Source: Allobosea sp. 117 (GTDB taxonomy: Bacteria > Pseudomonadota > Alphaproteobacteria > Rhizobiales > Xanthobacteraceae). From it: 64,000 nt of DNA. The stretch spans positions 1-64,000 of the forward strand of contig NZ_JNLC01000018.1 of NCBI RefSeq assembly GCF_000702305.1. Direction: 5' to 3'. Made by a program: the position numbers and the translations under genes. Positions 8,733-16,569 of this stretch are shown one piece after another. Below the pieces are notes generated by a model. The model made no database searches, was not told the DNA's origin, and saw only the letters and a list, made by a program, of their open reading frames with translations. The stretch's first letter is position 1. Each line of letters opens with the position of its first letter.

Positions 8733-9978
8733 GAGCGTGGTCGGCGGCCTCGCCGCCACCGCCATGCTCGGCGCCCCGGCGCTGCGCGCGCAGGCGCCGC
8801 CGCGCGTCGTCGTCATCGGCGGCGGCTTCGCCGGCGCCAGCCTCGCCCAGGCGCTGCGCCGCGAGGACGCCGGCATCGCGGTGACGCTGGTCGAGCCCAA
8901 GGCAAGCTATATCGCCTGCCCGCTGAGCAATTACGTCATCGCCGGGCTCCGGGACATCGAGGCGCAGCGCTTCGGCTATGAGCGCCTTCCCGGCAACGGC
9001 ATCACCGTCGTGCCGCAGGCCGCCGTCGACGTCGATGCCGCCCGCCGGCAGGTGCGCCTCGCCGACGGCGGAACGCTCGACTATGACCGGCTGGTGGTCG
9101 CCCCCGGCATTGCGCTGAACTTCGATGCGCTGCCAGGCTACGATGCCGCGGCGGCGGAGCTGATGCCGCATGCCTGGCAGGCCGGCGAGCAGACGCTGCT
9201 GCTGCGCCGCCAGCTCGAGGCCATGGAGGATGGCGGCCTCGTCGTCATATCCGCACCCGCAAGCCCGTTCCGCTGCCCTCCGGGCCCCTATGAGCGGGCG
9301 AGCCTGATCGCCCACTATCTCAAGACGCACAAGCCCCGCTCCAAGCTCATCATCCTCGACGCCAAGGACAGCTTCTCCAAGCAGCGCCTGTTCGAGGCGG
9401 CATGGAAGGCGCTCTATCCGGGGCTGATCGAATGGGTATCGCTCTCCTTCGGCGGCAAGGTCATCGAGGTCGATCCGAAGACACGCACGCTGGTAACCGA
9501 GCTCGGCAGTCATGAGGCGGCGGTCGCCAATGTTATCCCGCCGCAGCGCGCCGGCGTCATCGCCGCGCGCATCGGCGTGGCCGACGCCACCGGCTGGTGC
9601 CCGATCGATCCGGTGACCTTCGAATCGAAGCTGGTGCCGGGCATCCACGTCGTCGGCGACGCGGCGATCGGCGGCGCCATGCCGAAATCCGCCTTTACCG
9701 CCAATGCGCACGCCAAGGCCTGCGCCACCGCGCTCGCCGCCCTGCTGCGCGGGCGTGCGCCGGGCGAGCCGAAGCTGGTCAATGTCTGCTACAGCCTCGT
9801 CGCGCCCGGCTATGGCATCTCCATCGCCGGGGTCTACAGCCCGAAGAACGGCCTGCTCGCGGATGTGGAGGGCGCTGGCGGAACCTCGCCGCTCGACGCG
9901 CCGGCGAGCGTGCGCGCCGAAGAGGCGGCCTTCGGCGAGGCATGGTTCGAGACCATCACCACGGAGGCGTTCGGTTGA
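8707..9978 (+). CDS. fccB: Flavocytochrome c sulfide dehydrogenase-like flavoprotein
   Basis: An FAD-dependent periplasmic oxidoreductase of 423 residues. It has a Tat-like start (SRRSVVGG, residues 7-14), a dinucleotide fold VVVIGGGFAGASLA at about 34-47, and a second FAD segment GIHVVGDAA near 312. Family redox cysteines are present: C190 in FRCPPGPYER and C298 in GWCPID correspond to the disulfide of sulfide dehydrogenases; C71 and C361 are extra. The C-terminal FCSD domain begins near CYSLVAPGYGISIAGVY. In the family it oxidises sulfide and reduces the adjacent cytochrome. The start at 8707 lies inside the cytochrome gene; the context is one operon. Confidence 0.87.
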   Translation: MRPLLPSRRSVVGGLAATAMLGAPALRAQAPPRVVVIGGGFAGASLAQALRREDAGIAVTLVEPKASYIACPLSNYVIAGLRDIEAQRFGYERLPGNGITVVPQAAVDVDAARRQVRLADGGTLDYDRLVVAPGIALNFDALPGYDAAAAELMPHAWQAGEQTLLLRRQLEAMEDGGLVVISAPASPFRCPPGPYERASLIAHYLKTHKPRSKLIILDAKDSFSKQRLFEAAWKALYPGLIEWVSLSFGGKVIEVDPKTRTLVTELGSHEAAVANVIPPQRAGVIAARIGVADATGWCPIDPVTFESKLVPGIHVVGDAAIGGAMPKSAFTANAHAKACATALAALLRGRAPGEPKLVNVCYSLVAPGYGISIAGVYSPKNGLLADVEGAGGTSPLDAPASVRAEEAAFGEAWFETITTEAFG

Positions 9979-9980
9979 GG

Positions 9981-10442
9981 ATGGCCGGCATGGGTGCCGC
10001 CCTGCTCGCACTGACGGCGCCGGCCGGCGCGCAGCCGGTGGGTGCGACCGACGTGCCGACCCTCATTGCCTATGAGGTGGCGGGCGATGCCATCACCGGC
10101 CCGCTCGGCGGCACGCGTGGCGATGCGGACCGTGGCGCGAAGCTGGTCGCCGAGCGGCAGAAGAGCCTGTGCGTGCTTTGCCATTCCGGCCCCTTCCCCG
10201 ACCCGCATCTTCAGGGGAACCTCGCGCCGGACCTGAAGGGCGTCGGCGTCCGGCTTTCCGAGGGCCAGATCAGGCTGCGCGTCGTCGACATGAAAAGGCT
10301 GAATCCGGCGAGCATCATGCCGGCCTATTATGGCCTGCCGGCCGGCGAGCGGGTCGCCGCCACATGGCGGGGCCGCCCGATCCTCGAGCCCGGCGAGATC
10401 GAGGACATCGTGGCCTATCTCGTGACGCTGAAGGACGAGTGA
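9981..10442 (+). CDS. soxX: Sulfur oxidation c-type cytochrome SoxX
   Basis: A 153-residue monoheme cytochrome that in Sox systems pairs with SoxA to attach thiosulfate sulfane to SoxY. The signal peptide ends at AGA (about residue 17). The heme site is CVLCH (64-68) and Met113 in ASIMPAYYGL is the expected distal ligand; LAPDLKGVGVRLSEGQIRLR is typical SoxX. ATG 9981 is used; an in-frame TTG at 9975 overlaps the fccB stop. The stop overlaps the next start (TGATG). Assignment to SoxX is supported by soxY, soxZ and soxA following. Confidence 0.87.
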   Translation: MAGMGAALLALTAPAGAQPVGATDVPTLIAYEVAGDAITGPLGGTRGDADRGAKLVAERQKSLCVLCHSGPFPDPHLQGNLAPDLKGVGVRLSEGQIRLRVVDMKRLNPASIMPAYYGLPAGERVAATWRGRPILEPGEIEDIVAYLVTLKDE

Positions 10443-10912
10443 TGGCAGGAGACTGTCACGGCATGATCGACAGGCGGGAGCTGCTCACGGCGGGCGGCGC
10501 CTCGCTGCTGGTGTGCGCCCTGCCCGGATCCGCCCTCGCCCGCCCCTCGCTCGCCGAGGCGGTCGCCGGCTTCACCGGCGGCGCGCCGGTGCAGACAGGG
10601 CGCGTCACGCTCACCATCCCGCCGCTGGTCGAGAACGGCAACGCGGTCGGCGTCAATCTCGCCGTTGAAAGCCCGATGACAGCGGCCGACCATGTGCGCC
10701 GCATCGCCCTGTTCAACGAGAAGAACCCGCAACCCGACATCGCCATCTTCACGCTCGGCCCGCGCACTGGGCGCGCCCGCATCGCCACGCGCATAAGGCT
10801 CGCCACCTCGCAGACCGTGGTGGCGGTCGCCGAGATGAGCGACGGCAGCTACTGGTCGAGCTCGGCCAGCGTCATCGTCACGCTGGCCGCCTGCATCGAG
10901 GACCTGTCATGA
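10442..10912 (+). CDS. soxY: SoxY-like sulfur carrier with atypical C-terminus
   Basis: The 156-residue protein has a Tat signal (IDRRELLTAGGASLLV) and a SoxY immunoglobulin-like domain (about 40-150). Canonical SoxY ends in a flexible GGCGG arm whose cysteine carries the sulfur substrate. Here the end is VIVTLAACIEDLS: a single cysteine at residue 151 but no glycine arm and five residues after it. It may belong to a SoxY-related group with another cargo or chemistry. The start at 10442 follows AAGGACGA; an in-frame ATG at 10463 still keeps the twin arginines. It overlaps soxZ by 4 bases. Confidence 0.8.
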   Translation: MAGDCHGMIDRRELLTAGGASLLVCALPGSALARPSLAEAVAGFTGGAPVQTGRVTLTIPPLVENGNAVGVNLAVESPMTAADHVRRIALFNEKNPQPDIAIFTLGPRTGRARIATRIRLATSQTVVAVAEMSDGSYWSSSASVIVTLAACIEDLS

Positions 10913-11229
10913 CCCGCGCGCTGGTGAACGTCCCCAAGACCGCGAAGCGCGGCGACGTCATCGATGTCCGCGCGATGATCGCCCACCCGATGGAGACCGG
11001 CTATCGCATGGGTCCGAACGGCGTGCCCATCCCGCGCGACATCATCACCCGCTTCGAATGCCTCTATGACGGCGAGATCGTCTTCGCTGCCGAGTTCTTC
11101 CCCGCCATGTCGGCGAACCCCTTCATCTCCTTCTCGACGGTGGCGACGGCGAGCGGCACGCTCACCTTCCGCTGGACCGACGATGCCGGCAAGGTCGAGA
11201 CCGCCACCGCCGAGATCGCGGTGAGCTGA
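10909..11229 (+). CDS. soxZ: Thiosulfate oxidation carrier complex protein SoxZ
   Basis: SoxZ (106 residues) is the stabilising partner of SoxY. The sequence follows the family: VPKTAKRGDVIDVRAMIAHPMETGYR at the start, the conserved ITRFECLYDGE, then AMSANPFISFSTVA and FRWTDDAGK. It has no signal peptide, as usual, and is exported with SoxY by Tat. It overlaps soxY by ATGA and soxA by one base, so expression is stoichiometrically coupled. Confidence 0.95.
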   Translation: MTRALVNVPKTAKRGDVIDVRAMIAHPMETGYRMGPNGVPIPRDIITRFECLYDGEIVFAAEFFPAMSANPFISFSTVATASGTLTFRWTDDAGKVETATAEIAVS

Positions 11230-12002
11230 TGCGCGCGCGCTGGCCCGCGCTCGGCCTCGCGCTGCTCGCCGGCGGCGTGGCGGCGGGCGAGATCGGCCCG
11301 AGCGAGCGGCGTTCCGGCCGGGATTTCATGTCGGCCGAAACGCGGGCCATGCAGGCCGACGACAATTCCAATCCCGGAATGCTCTGGGTGCTGCAGGGCG
11401 AGCAGCTCTGGAGCGATCCGGCGGGGTCGAAAAATCTCTCCTGCGCCTCCTGCCACGGTGAGGCAACCGAGAGCATGAAGGGCGTCGCGGCGCGCTACCC
11501 GGCCTTCGACGATGCCTCAGGCAAGCCGATCGACCTCGCCGGCCGCATCGCCCGCTGCCGCACCGAGCGCCAGGGCGCCGAAATCCCGGCACGGGAGGGC
11601 GACGAGCTCGTCGCGCTCACCACCTATGTCGCCCACCAGTCGCGCGGCCTCCCCGTGGCTCCGCCCGCGGATGAGCGCCTCGCGCCGGCCCGCGCCGAGG
11701 GACGCCGGCTGTTCGAGACCCGCATGGGCCAGCTCGACCTCGCCTGCGCCTCCTGCCACGACGACAACTGGCAGGGCCGGCTCGGCGGCAGCGCGGTCAC
11801 GCAGGCGCACCCGACGGGCTACCCGATCTACCGGCTCGAATGGCAGGCGGTCGGCTCGCTGCAGCGGCGCATGCGCGGCTGCATGGTCGGCGTCCGCGCC
11901 GAGCCCTTCGCCTATGGCTCCGACGCCTATGTCGCGCTGGAGGCCTATCTGATGTCCCGTGCCGCCGGCATGGCGATGGAGACGCCGGGCGTCAGGCCCT
12001 AA
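11229..12002 (+). CDS. soxA: Diheme cytochrome SoxA (L-cysteine S-thiosulfotransferase subunit)
   Basis: A 257-residue periplasmic catalytic subunit of SoxAX. The signal peptide ends near residue 19-20. Two heme sites CASCH are at 72-76 and 173-177. The cysteine ligands expected in diheme SoxA are present: C110 (RIARCRTE) for the first heme and C218 (RRMRGCMVGVRAE) for the active-site heme, where family members carry a cysteine persulfide. All catalytic features are therefore intact although the SoxY partner is unusual. It is the last gene of the operon; the stop overlaps the end of the convergent histidine kinase gene by 4 bases. Confidence 0.95.
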   Translation: MRARWPALGLALLAGGVAAGEIGPSERRSGRDFMSAETRAMQADDNSNPGMLWVLQGEQLWSDPAGSKNLSCASCHGEATESMKGVAARYPAFDDASGKPIDLAGRIARCRTERQGAEIPAREGDELVALTTYVAHQSRGLPVAPPADERLAPARAEGRRLFETRMGQLDLACASCHDDNWQGRLGGSAVTQAHPTGYPIYRLEWQAVGSLQRRMRGCMVGVRAEPFAYGSDAYVALEAYLMSRAAGMAMETPGVRP

Positions 12003-13516
12003 CCGTCGGATGGCCGCAGCCGGGCACCGGCGGCGATAGGCAGGCCGGGTTTCCGAGACGGCTTGACCGGCCGCTGCGTCTCGGCCGCCGGCGGGGCATG
12101 CGGCAGCGAGATGGTCGCCCGAAGCCCGGCGCCGGTATTGGTCAGCGTGATGTCGCCGCCATGGTGCCGCGCGATGTTGCGGGCGATGGACAGGCCGAGC
12201 CCGATGCCGCCGGTCTCGCGGCTGCGCGAATCCTCTAGCCGGAAGAACGGCGCGAAGACGCGTTCCAGCCTGTCGGCCGGAATGCCCGGCCCGTCATCCT
12301 CGATGGCGATCTCGATGGCGGAAGCGCTGCTCAGCACCGAGACGCGCGCCCGCCCGCCATAACGCACGGCGTTCTCGACGAGGTTGCGGACCGCCCGCTT
12401 CAGGGCGTCGGCCCGGCAGCGATAGCCGATCTTCGGCGCGTCGGCGACGACGACATCATGGCCGATCTCGACGAGGTCGTCGCACAGGCTTTCGACCAGC
12501 GCGGTGAGATCGACATTGCGCGTCGGCTCCTCGGCGGCCTGCTCGCGGGAGAAGGCGAGCGTCGCCTCGGTCATGGCGCGTAGCTCGTCGAGGGTCGAGA
12601 GCATCTTCTCGCGCGTCTCGTCGTCGGAGACGAACTCGGCGCGCAGCCTGAGCGACGTGATCGGCGTGCGCAGGTCGTGGCCGATCGCCGCCAGCATGCG
12701 GGTCCGGTCCTCGACGAAGCGCTGCAGTCGCGCCTGCATGAGATTGTAGGCGACCGCCGTCTGGCGGATGTCGTCCGGGCCCGTTTCGGGCAGCGGCTCG
12801 ACGGTCTCCCCGCGCCCCAGCGCCTCGGCCGCGACGGCGAGTCGCCGCATCGGCCGCGTCATGCCGCGCGCGATGAAGGTCGCGCAGATGGAAAGGATCA
12901 CCGCCGTCACCGCCAGCGAGATGATGGACTGGGTGGTCCACAGGCCGTTGGTCATCTTCTTGGCGAAGGCGGTGTTCAGCCAGGAGCCGTCCTTTAGCTG
13001 CACGGCGAGGCCCATGCCGTTGTTCTCGCCGAGATAGAGAAACTTCGCCGGTCGCGACAGCGGCCAGGCATAGGCCGGCATTTCGCCCCAGGAAGCGCGT
13101 GCCGGATCAAGCGGCGCCGCCACCATGGATGCCGGAACCGGCGTCGGAGGGTCGAGCGCGGTGGCGCTCCGCGTGCCGGCGAGGCTGGCGACGCTCGGCA
13201 GCGGCTCGGCGAGATGTTCGCGCGCGGTTCCCCGCCAATTGTCGGCGTCCGCAGGGAAGTCGCGCGATACCCAGAACCGCGTATAGCTCGTATTGCTCGC
13301 CCGCAATATGTCGGCCTGCAGCTCCGGCGGCGTCGCTTCCAGCACCTGCGCCACCGACGCGCTGCGGCTCAGGAACTCCGTCTTCGCAGCCTTGTAGAGC
13401 GCCTGCCCGCGCTCATCCATGAACAGCAGGAAGCTGATGCCCTGCGACAGCGCCAGGGCGAGCAGCATAATGGTGACGAAACGCGCGGTGAGGCTGCGGT
13501 TCCACAGGCCGATCAT
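11999..13516 (-). CDS. Membrane sensor histidine kinase
   Basis: A 505-residue EnvZ-type kinase. TM1 is at about 11-32, a periplasmic sensor domain of about 160 residues follows, TM2 is at about 197-216, then HAMP, HisKA with H280 in AAIGHDLRTPITSLR, N-box RNLVENAVRYG, and G-boxes EDDGPGIP and GGIGLGLSIARNIA. The start overlaps the response regulator stop (ATGA). The pair is convergent with the sox operon, sharing 4 bases at the 3' ends. A regulatory link to the sox operon is possible from position only. Confidence 0.92.
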   Translation of the reverse strand: MIGLWNRSLTARFVTIMLLALALSQGISFLLFMDERGQALYKAAKTEFLSRSASVAQVLEATPPELQADILRASNTSYTRFWVSRDFPADADNWRGTAREHLAEPLPSVASLAGTRSATALDPPTPVPASMVAAPLDPARASWGEMPAYAWPLSRPAKFLYLGENNGMGLAVQLKDGSWLNTAFAKKMTNGLWTTQSIISLAVTAVILSICATFIARGMTRPMRRLAVAAEALGRGETVEPLPETGPDDIRQTAVAYNLMQARLQRFVEDRTRMLAAIGHDLRTPITSLRLRAEFVSDDETREKMLSTLDELRAMTEATLAFSREQAAEEPTRNVDLTALVESLCDDLVEIGHDVVVADAPKIGYRCRADALKRAVRNLVENAVRYGGRARVSVLSSASAIEIAIEDDGPGIPADRLERVFAPFFRLEDSRSRETGGIGLGLSIARNIARHHGGDITLTNTGAGLRATISLPHAPPAAETQRPVKPSRKPGLPIAAGARLRPSDG

Positions 13517-14232
13517 TGCGGGGCCACCTCGGGCGAGAAGCTGTAGCCGCCGCCCCAATGCGTCTTGATGAGCGTCGGCGACTTCGGATCCGCCTCGATC
13601 TTCTTGCGCAGCCGGCTGACCTGGTTGTCGATGGCGCGGTCGAAGGGCTCGGCGCTGCGCCCGACGGTGAGGTCGAGCAGTTGGTCGCGGCTGAGCACCA
13701 GCCCCGCATGGTCGAGGAACACGCTGAGCAGCCGGAACTCGGCCGTGCTCAGCGGCACGACGAGGCCATCCTCGCCGACAAGCTCGCGCCGACCGACATT
13801 GAGCACCCAGCGGTCGAAGCGCATTTCCCTGGCCTTGAGCTGACCGCGCTGCGGCGGCAGGCTCTGCACCCGCCGCAGCACCGCCTTCACGCGCGCCAGC
13901 AGCTCCCGCGGGTTGAACGGCTTGGCGAGATAGTCGTCGGCGCCGAGCTCCAGCCCGACGATGCGGTCGGTCTCCTCCGCCATGGCGGTGAGCATGATCA
14001 CCGGCAGGTTGGTGGTCTCGCGCAGCGAACGGCAGAGCGAAAGCCCGTCCTCGCCCGGCATCATGACGTCGAGCACCACCAGATCGATAGCATTGCGCTC
14101 CGCCAGCCGCCGGAAGGCGGCCGCGCTCTCGGCAAGGCTCGTCCGATAGCCGTGCTTGGCAAGGTATTTGCCGACCAGATCGCGGATGTCGCGATGGTCA
14201 TCGACGATGGCAATGTGAGGCGTTGCATCCAT
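13513..14232 (-). CDS. OmpR-family response regulator
   Basis: A 239-residue DNA-binding regulator. The receiver domain (about 6-120) has acidic residues D11-D12, phosphoacceptor D55 in LVVLDVMMPGEDG, and K105 in DYLAKPFNPREL. The C-terminal winged helix (about 140-235) has FRLLSVFLDHAG, DRAIDNQVSRLRKKIE and a final TYGGGY-like HWGGGYSF. It is first in a two-gene operon with the kinase. The regulon is unknown. Confidence 0.94.
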   Translation of the reverse strand: MDATPHIAIVDDHRDIRDLVGKYLAKHGYRTSLAESAAAFRRLAERNAIDLVVLDVMMPGEDGLSLCRSLRETTNLPVIMLTAMAEETDRIVGLELGADDYLAKPFNPRELLARVKAVLRRVQSLPPQRGQLKAREMRFDRWVLNVGRRELVGEDGLVVPLSTAEFRLLSVFLDHAGLVLSRDQLLDLTVGRSAEPFDRAIDNQVSRLRKKIEADPKSPTLIKTHWGGGYSFSPEVAPQ

Positions 14233-14522
14233 TCGGCTTCTCCGCGCCCTCTACATACCGCTGGCCGACATCCGCCGCTGCGGAAAAAGTGTATCAAAGC
14301 TTGTGAAGTCCGCGAGGCGCGACAGCCGACGACAGTCCGGCCCCTTCCCTGCGAAATATCTGCGACAGACGAGCCCTAGAACGTCAGCATTCGAAAGCAC
14401 GGGACCACGGCGCTTTCGAGTGGATGACATCGCTGAAGCATGTCCAACGGCATGTTTCAGAATACATCACAACCCCAGCGCGCCGAATACAATGGCCCGC
14501 TCACGATTTCGGGAATTATCCT
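14233..14522. other. Divergent intergenic region
   Basis: 290 bases between the response regulator and a small secreted protein gene. The only structure I see is an inverted repeat with perfect 8-bp arms, TCGAAAGC at 14391-14398 and GCTTTCGA at 14412-14419, which could be a regulatory site or part of a repeat. No gene is evident. Confidence 0.45.
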
Positions 14523-14774
14523 ATGAAAAAGATCGTCGCCTTTTCGCTTCTTTCCGCTCTTCTGGGCAGCATCGCCTTTGCCCCGGCTGCCGTCGCGCAG
14601 ACCACGCAGGCCGGCCAGCCGGCCTATGGCCGCACGGTGAACACCGCTCCCGGGGCGAACGCCGCCCCGGCCACCGTGTTCGAAGGCCGCAACGTCTATG
14701 CCGCGCCGGCGCCGGCGCAGGGTGTCGAGCCCTACATCGCGCGGCAGATCGAGGCGGACCAGCGCAGCCGCTGA
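14523..14774 (+). CDS. Small secreted protein of unknown function
   Basis: An 83-residue protein starting MKKIVAFSLLSALLG, with a clear Sec signal peptide (cleavage after VAQ or AVA, about residue 24). The mature part is about 60 residues, rich in Ala, Pro and Gln and probably unstructured, with no domain I recognise. It has a strong terminator after it and no operon partner. Signal peptide and codon usage support a real gene. Confidence 0.6.
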   Translation: MKKIVAFSLLSALLGSIAFAPAAVAQTTQAGQPAYGRTVNTAPGANAAPATVFEGRNVYAAPAPAQGVEPYIARQIEADQRSR

Positions 14775-14840
14775 TCCGAAAACCGGATGGATCGGTCGCT
14801 GGGCCATCTCCCGCCCCGCGGCACAGCGACTGACCGGCGA

Positions 14841-14868
14841 GGCCGCGGAGGTATCCTCCGCGGCCTTT
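14841..14868 (+). terminator. Rho-independent terminator
   Basis: An 11-bp perfect stem (14841-14851 with 14855-14865) and 3-nt loop, followed by TTT. It closes the small secreted protein gene. Confidence 0.75.
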
Positions 14869-15001
14869 GCCATGTGACCCAGCCAAATAAGGGAGCGGGC
14901 TACCTGATCGCCAAAGAAGTTGCTCCGGCCCGGAACCTTGCAGGGCGGCGCTCGTTCACCGCCGGGGCAGCGGGGGAACGAGACGTATCAGGAGACCTCA
15001 C

Positions 15002-15499
15002 ATGGCTGCCAAGGCACTCGACACTCTGTTCCACGAGACCCTGAAGGACATCTACTACGCTGAGCGCAAGATCCTGAAGGCGCTGCCCAAGATGGCGCGC
15101 GGCGCGCAGTCGCCGGAACTGAAGGCGGCGTTCGAGAAGCATCGCGAGGAGACCGAGGGGCAGGTCGAGCGCCTGCAGCAGGTCTTTGAGATGCTCGGCA
15201 AGCGGGCGCAGGGCAAGACCTGCGACGCCATCGAGGGCATCGTCGCCGAGGGCGAGGAGGTGATGGAGGAGTTCAAGGGCGCGCCCGCGCTCGACGCCGG
15301 CCTAACCGCCGCCGCCCAGGCGGTGGAGCACTACGAGATCGCCCGCTACGGCACGCTGAAGCGCTGGGCCGAGATGCTGGGCATGAAGGACGCGGCGAAG
15401 CTGCTCGACGCCAATCTGCAGGAAGAGATCAAGACCGACGTCGCGCTTACCGCCCTCGCCGACAAGGTCACCAACACCAAGGCGCTGAAAGCCGCGTGA
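15002..15499 (+). CDS. DUF892 ferritin-like protein (YciE/YciF type)
   Basis: A 165-residue all-helical cytoplasmic protein. The family forms a ferritin-like four-helix bundle linked to stress response. Typical segments are LDTLFHETLKDIYYAERKIL at the start, AFEKHREETEGQVERLQQVFE (residues about 40-60) and EHYEIARYGTLKRWAEMLG. The spaced Glu/His pairs (AERKIL, KHREE, EHYE) could bind a di-iron centre. AGGAG sits seven bases before the ATG. Single gene with its own terminator. The biochemical activity of the family is not established. Confidence 0.88.
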   Translation: MAAKALDTLFHETLKDIYYAERKILKALPKMARGAQSPELKAAFEKHREETEGQVERLQQVFEMLGKRAQGKTCDAIEGIVAEGEEVMEEFKGAPALDAGLTAAAQAVEHYEIARYGTLKRWAEMLGMKDAAKLLDANLQEEIKTDVALTALADKVTNTKALKAA

Positions 15500-15537
15500 C
15501 GCGAAAGAGCCTTCGCAGGCCGGCCGGCAAACTCACG

Positions 15538-15565
15538 GGGCCGCTCCGAAAGGGGCGGCCCTTTC
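15538..15565 (+). terminator. Rho-independent terminator
   Basis: A 10-bp stem (15538-15547 with 15552-15561, one G-T pair) capped by a GAAA tetraloop and followed by TTT. It ends the DUF892 gene and separates it from the convergent pirin gene. Confidence 0.75.
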
Positions 15566-15572
15566 CGCGAGA

Positions 15573-16487
15573 TCATTCCGGAAGCGGTATGATCTCGCTT
15601 TCATCCGGCACCGCCGCGAAACGGCCCTGCCGCCAGTCCTCCTTGGCCTGCTCGATCCGCTCGCGCGAGGAGGAGACGAAGTTCCACCAGATGTGCCGCG
15701 GCCCTTCCATGGTGGCGCCGCCGAGCAGCATCATGCGCGCGGGCGTGACGGCCCGGACGGTGATGCGGTCGCCGGGGCGGAACACGAGCAGGCGCGGCCC
15801 CTCGAAGCTCTCGCCCGCGATCTCGATGGTGCCGTCGACGAGATAGATCGCGCGGTCCTCGTAATCCGGGTCGAGCGGCGCGCTCGCGCCGGCCGCGAGC
15901 CCGACCTCCACATAGAACCAGTCGTGCAGCGTCTGGACCGGCGCCGCAAGGCCAAAGGCCCGGCCGGCGATCACGCGCGCCCGCAGGCCGTCCCCCTCCA
16001 CCAGTGGAAGCGAGGCGGCGTCGAAATGCTGGAACGACGGCTCAATCTCCTCCCGATCACGCGGCAGGGCGATCCAGCTCTGCAGGCCGAGCACGGCATG
16101 CGGCGCCGCCCGGCTGGTCTGCGGCGTGCGTTCGGAATGGGCGATGCCGCGCCCCGCGGTCATCAGGTTCATCGCGCCCGGCACGATGTCCTGCACATGC
16201 CGGCCGCTGTCGCGGTGGGTGATCCGGCCGTCGAACAGATAGGTGACGGTCGAGAGCCCGATATGCGGATGCGGGGCGACGTCGATCCCCTGCCCGGCCA
16301 GGAACTGCATCGGGCCGAACTGGTCGAAGAAGATGAACGGACCGACTATCTGTCGCTTGCCGTGCGGCAGCGCGCGGCGGACACGGAACGGACCGATGTC
16401 GCGCGTGCGCGGCACGACGACGAGTTCGAGCGCCGCGCAGGAGGCGTCGTCGCCCTGGACAGGGTCGCTCGCAGGCATCCAGCTCAT
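15573..16487 (-). CDS. Pirin family protein
   Basis: A bicupin iron protein of 304 residues; bacterial pirins show quercetinase activity or bind metabolic enzymes. N-terminal cupin metal ligands are expected in APHPHIGLSTVTY (H73, H75 region) and MTAGRGIAHSERT. The C-terminal cupin domain contains IWWNFVSSSRERI. ATG 16487 has GGAG upstream; a GTG directly before it is also in frame. Neighbouring genes give no functional link. Confidence 0.88.
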   Translation of the reverse strand: MSWMPASDPVQGDDASCAALELVVVPRTRDIGPFRVRRALPHGKRQIVGPFIFFDQFGPMQFLAGQGIDVAPHPHIGLSTVTYLFDGRITHRDSGRHVQDIVPGAMNLMTAGRGIAHSERTPQTSRAAPHAVLGLQSWIALPRDREEIEPSFQHFDAASLPLVEGDGLRARVIAGRAFGLAAPVQTLHDWFYVEVGLAAGASAPLDPDYEDRAIYLVDGTIEIAGESFEGPRLLVFRPGDRITVRAVTPARMMLLGGATMEGPRHIWWNFVSSSRERIEQAKEDWRQGRFAAVPDESEIIPLPE

Positions 16488-16569
16488 CACGTTTCTCCGT
16501 AATCTTAAGCTTCTAGGGCCGGCTCCGCACGAATCACCTTATCCTCTCCGCAAACAGGCGGAGAACGGA

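Noticed and set aside
5738-12002. Complete canonical thiosulfate-oxidising Sox system
   Set aside because: soxB, soxC and soxD are not in the window, and the sulfite-oxidase-like gene at 17619 has no signal peptide and is not SoxC-like in length.
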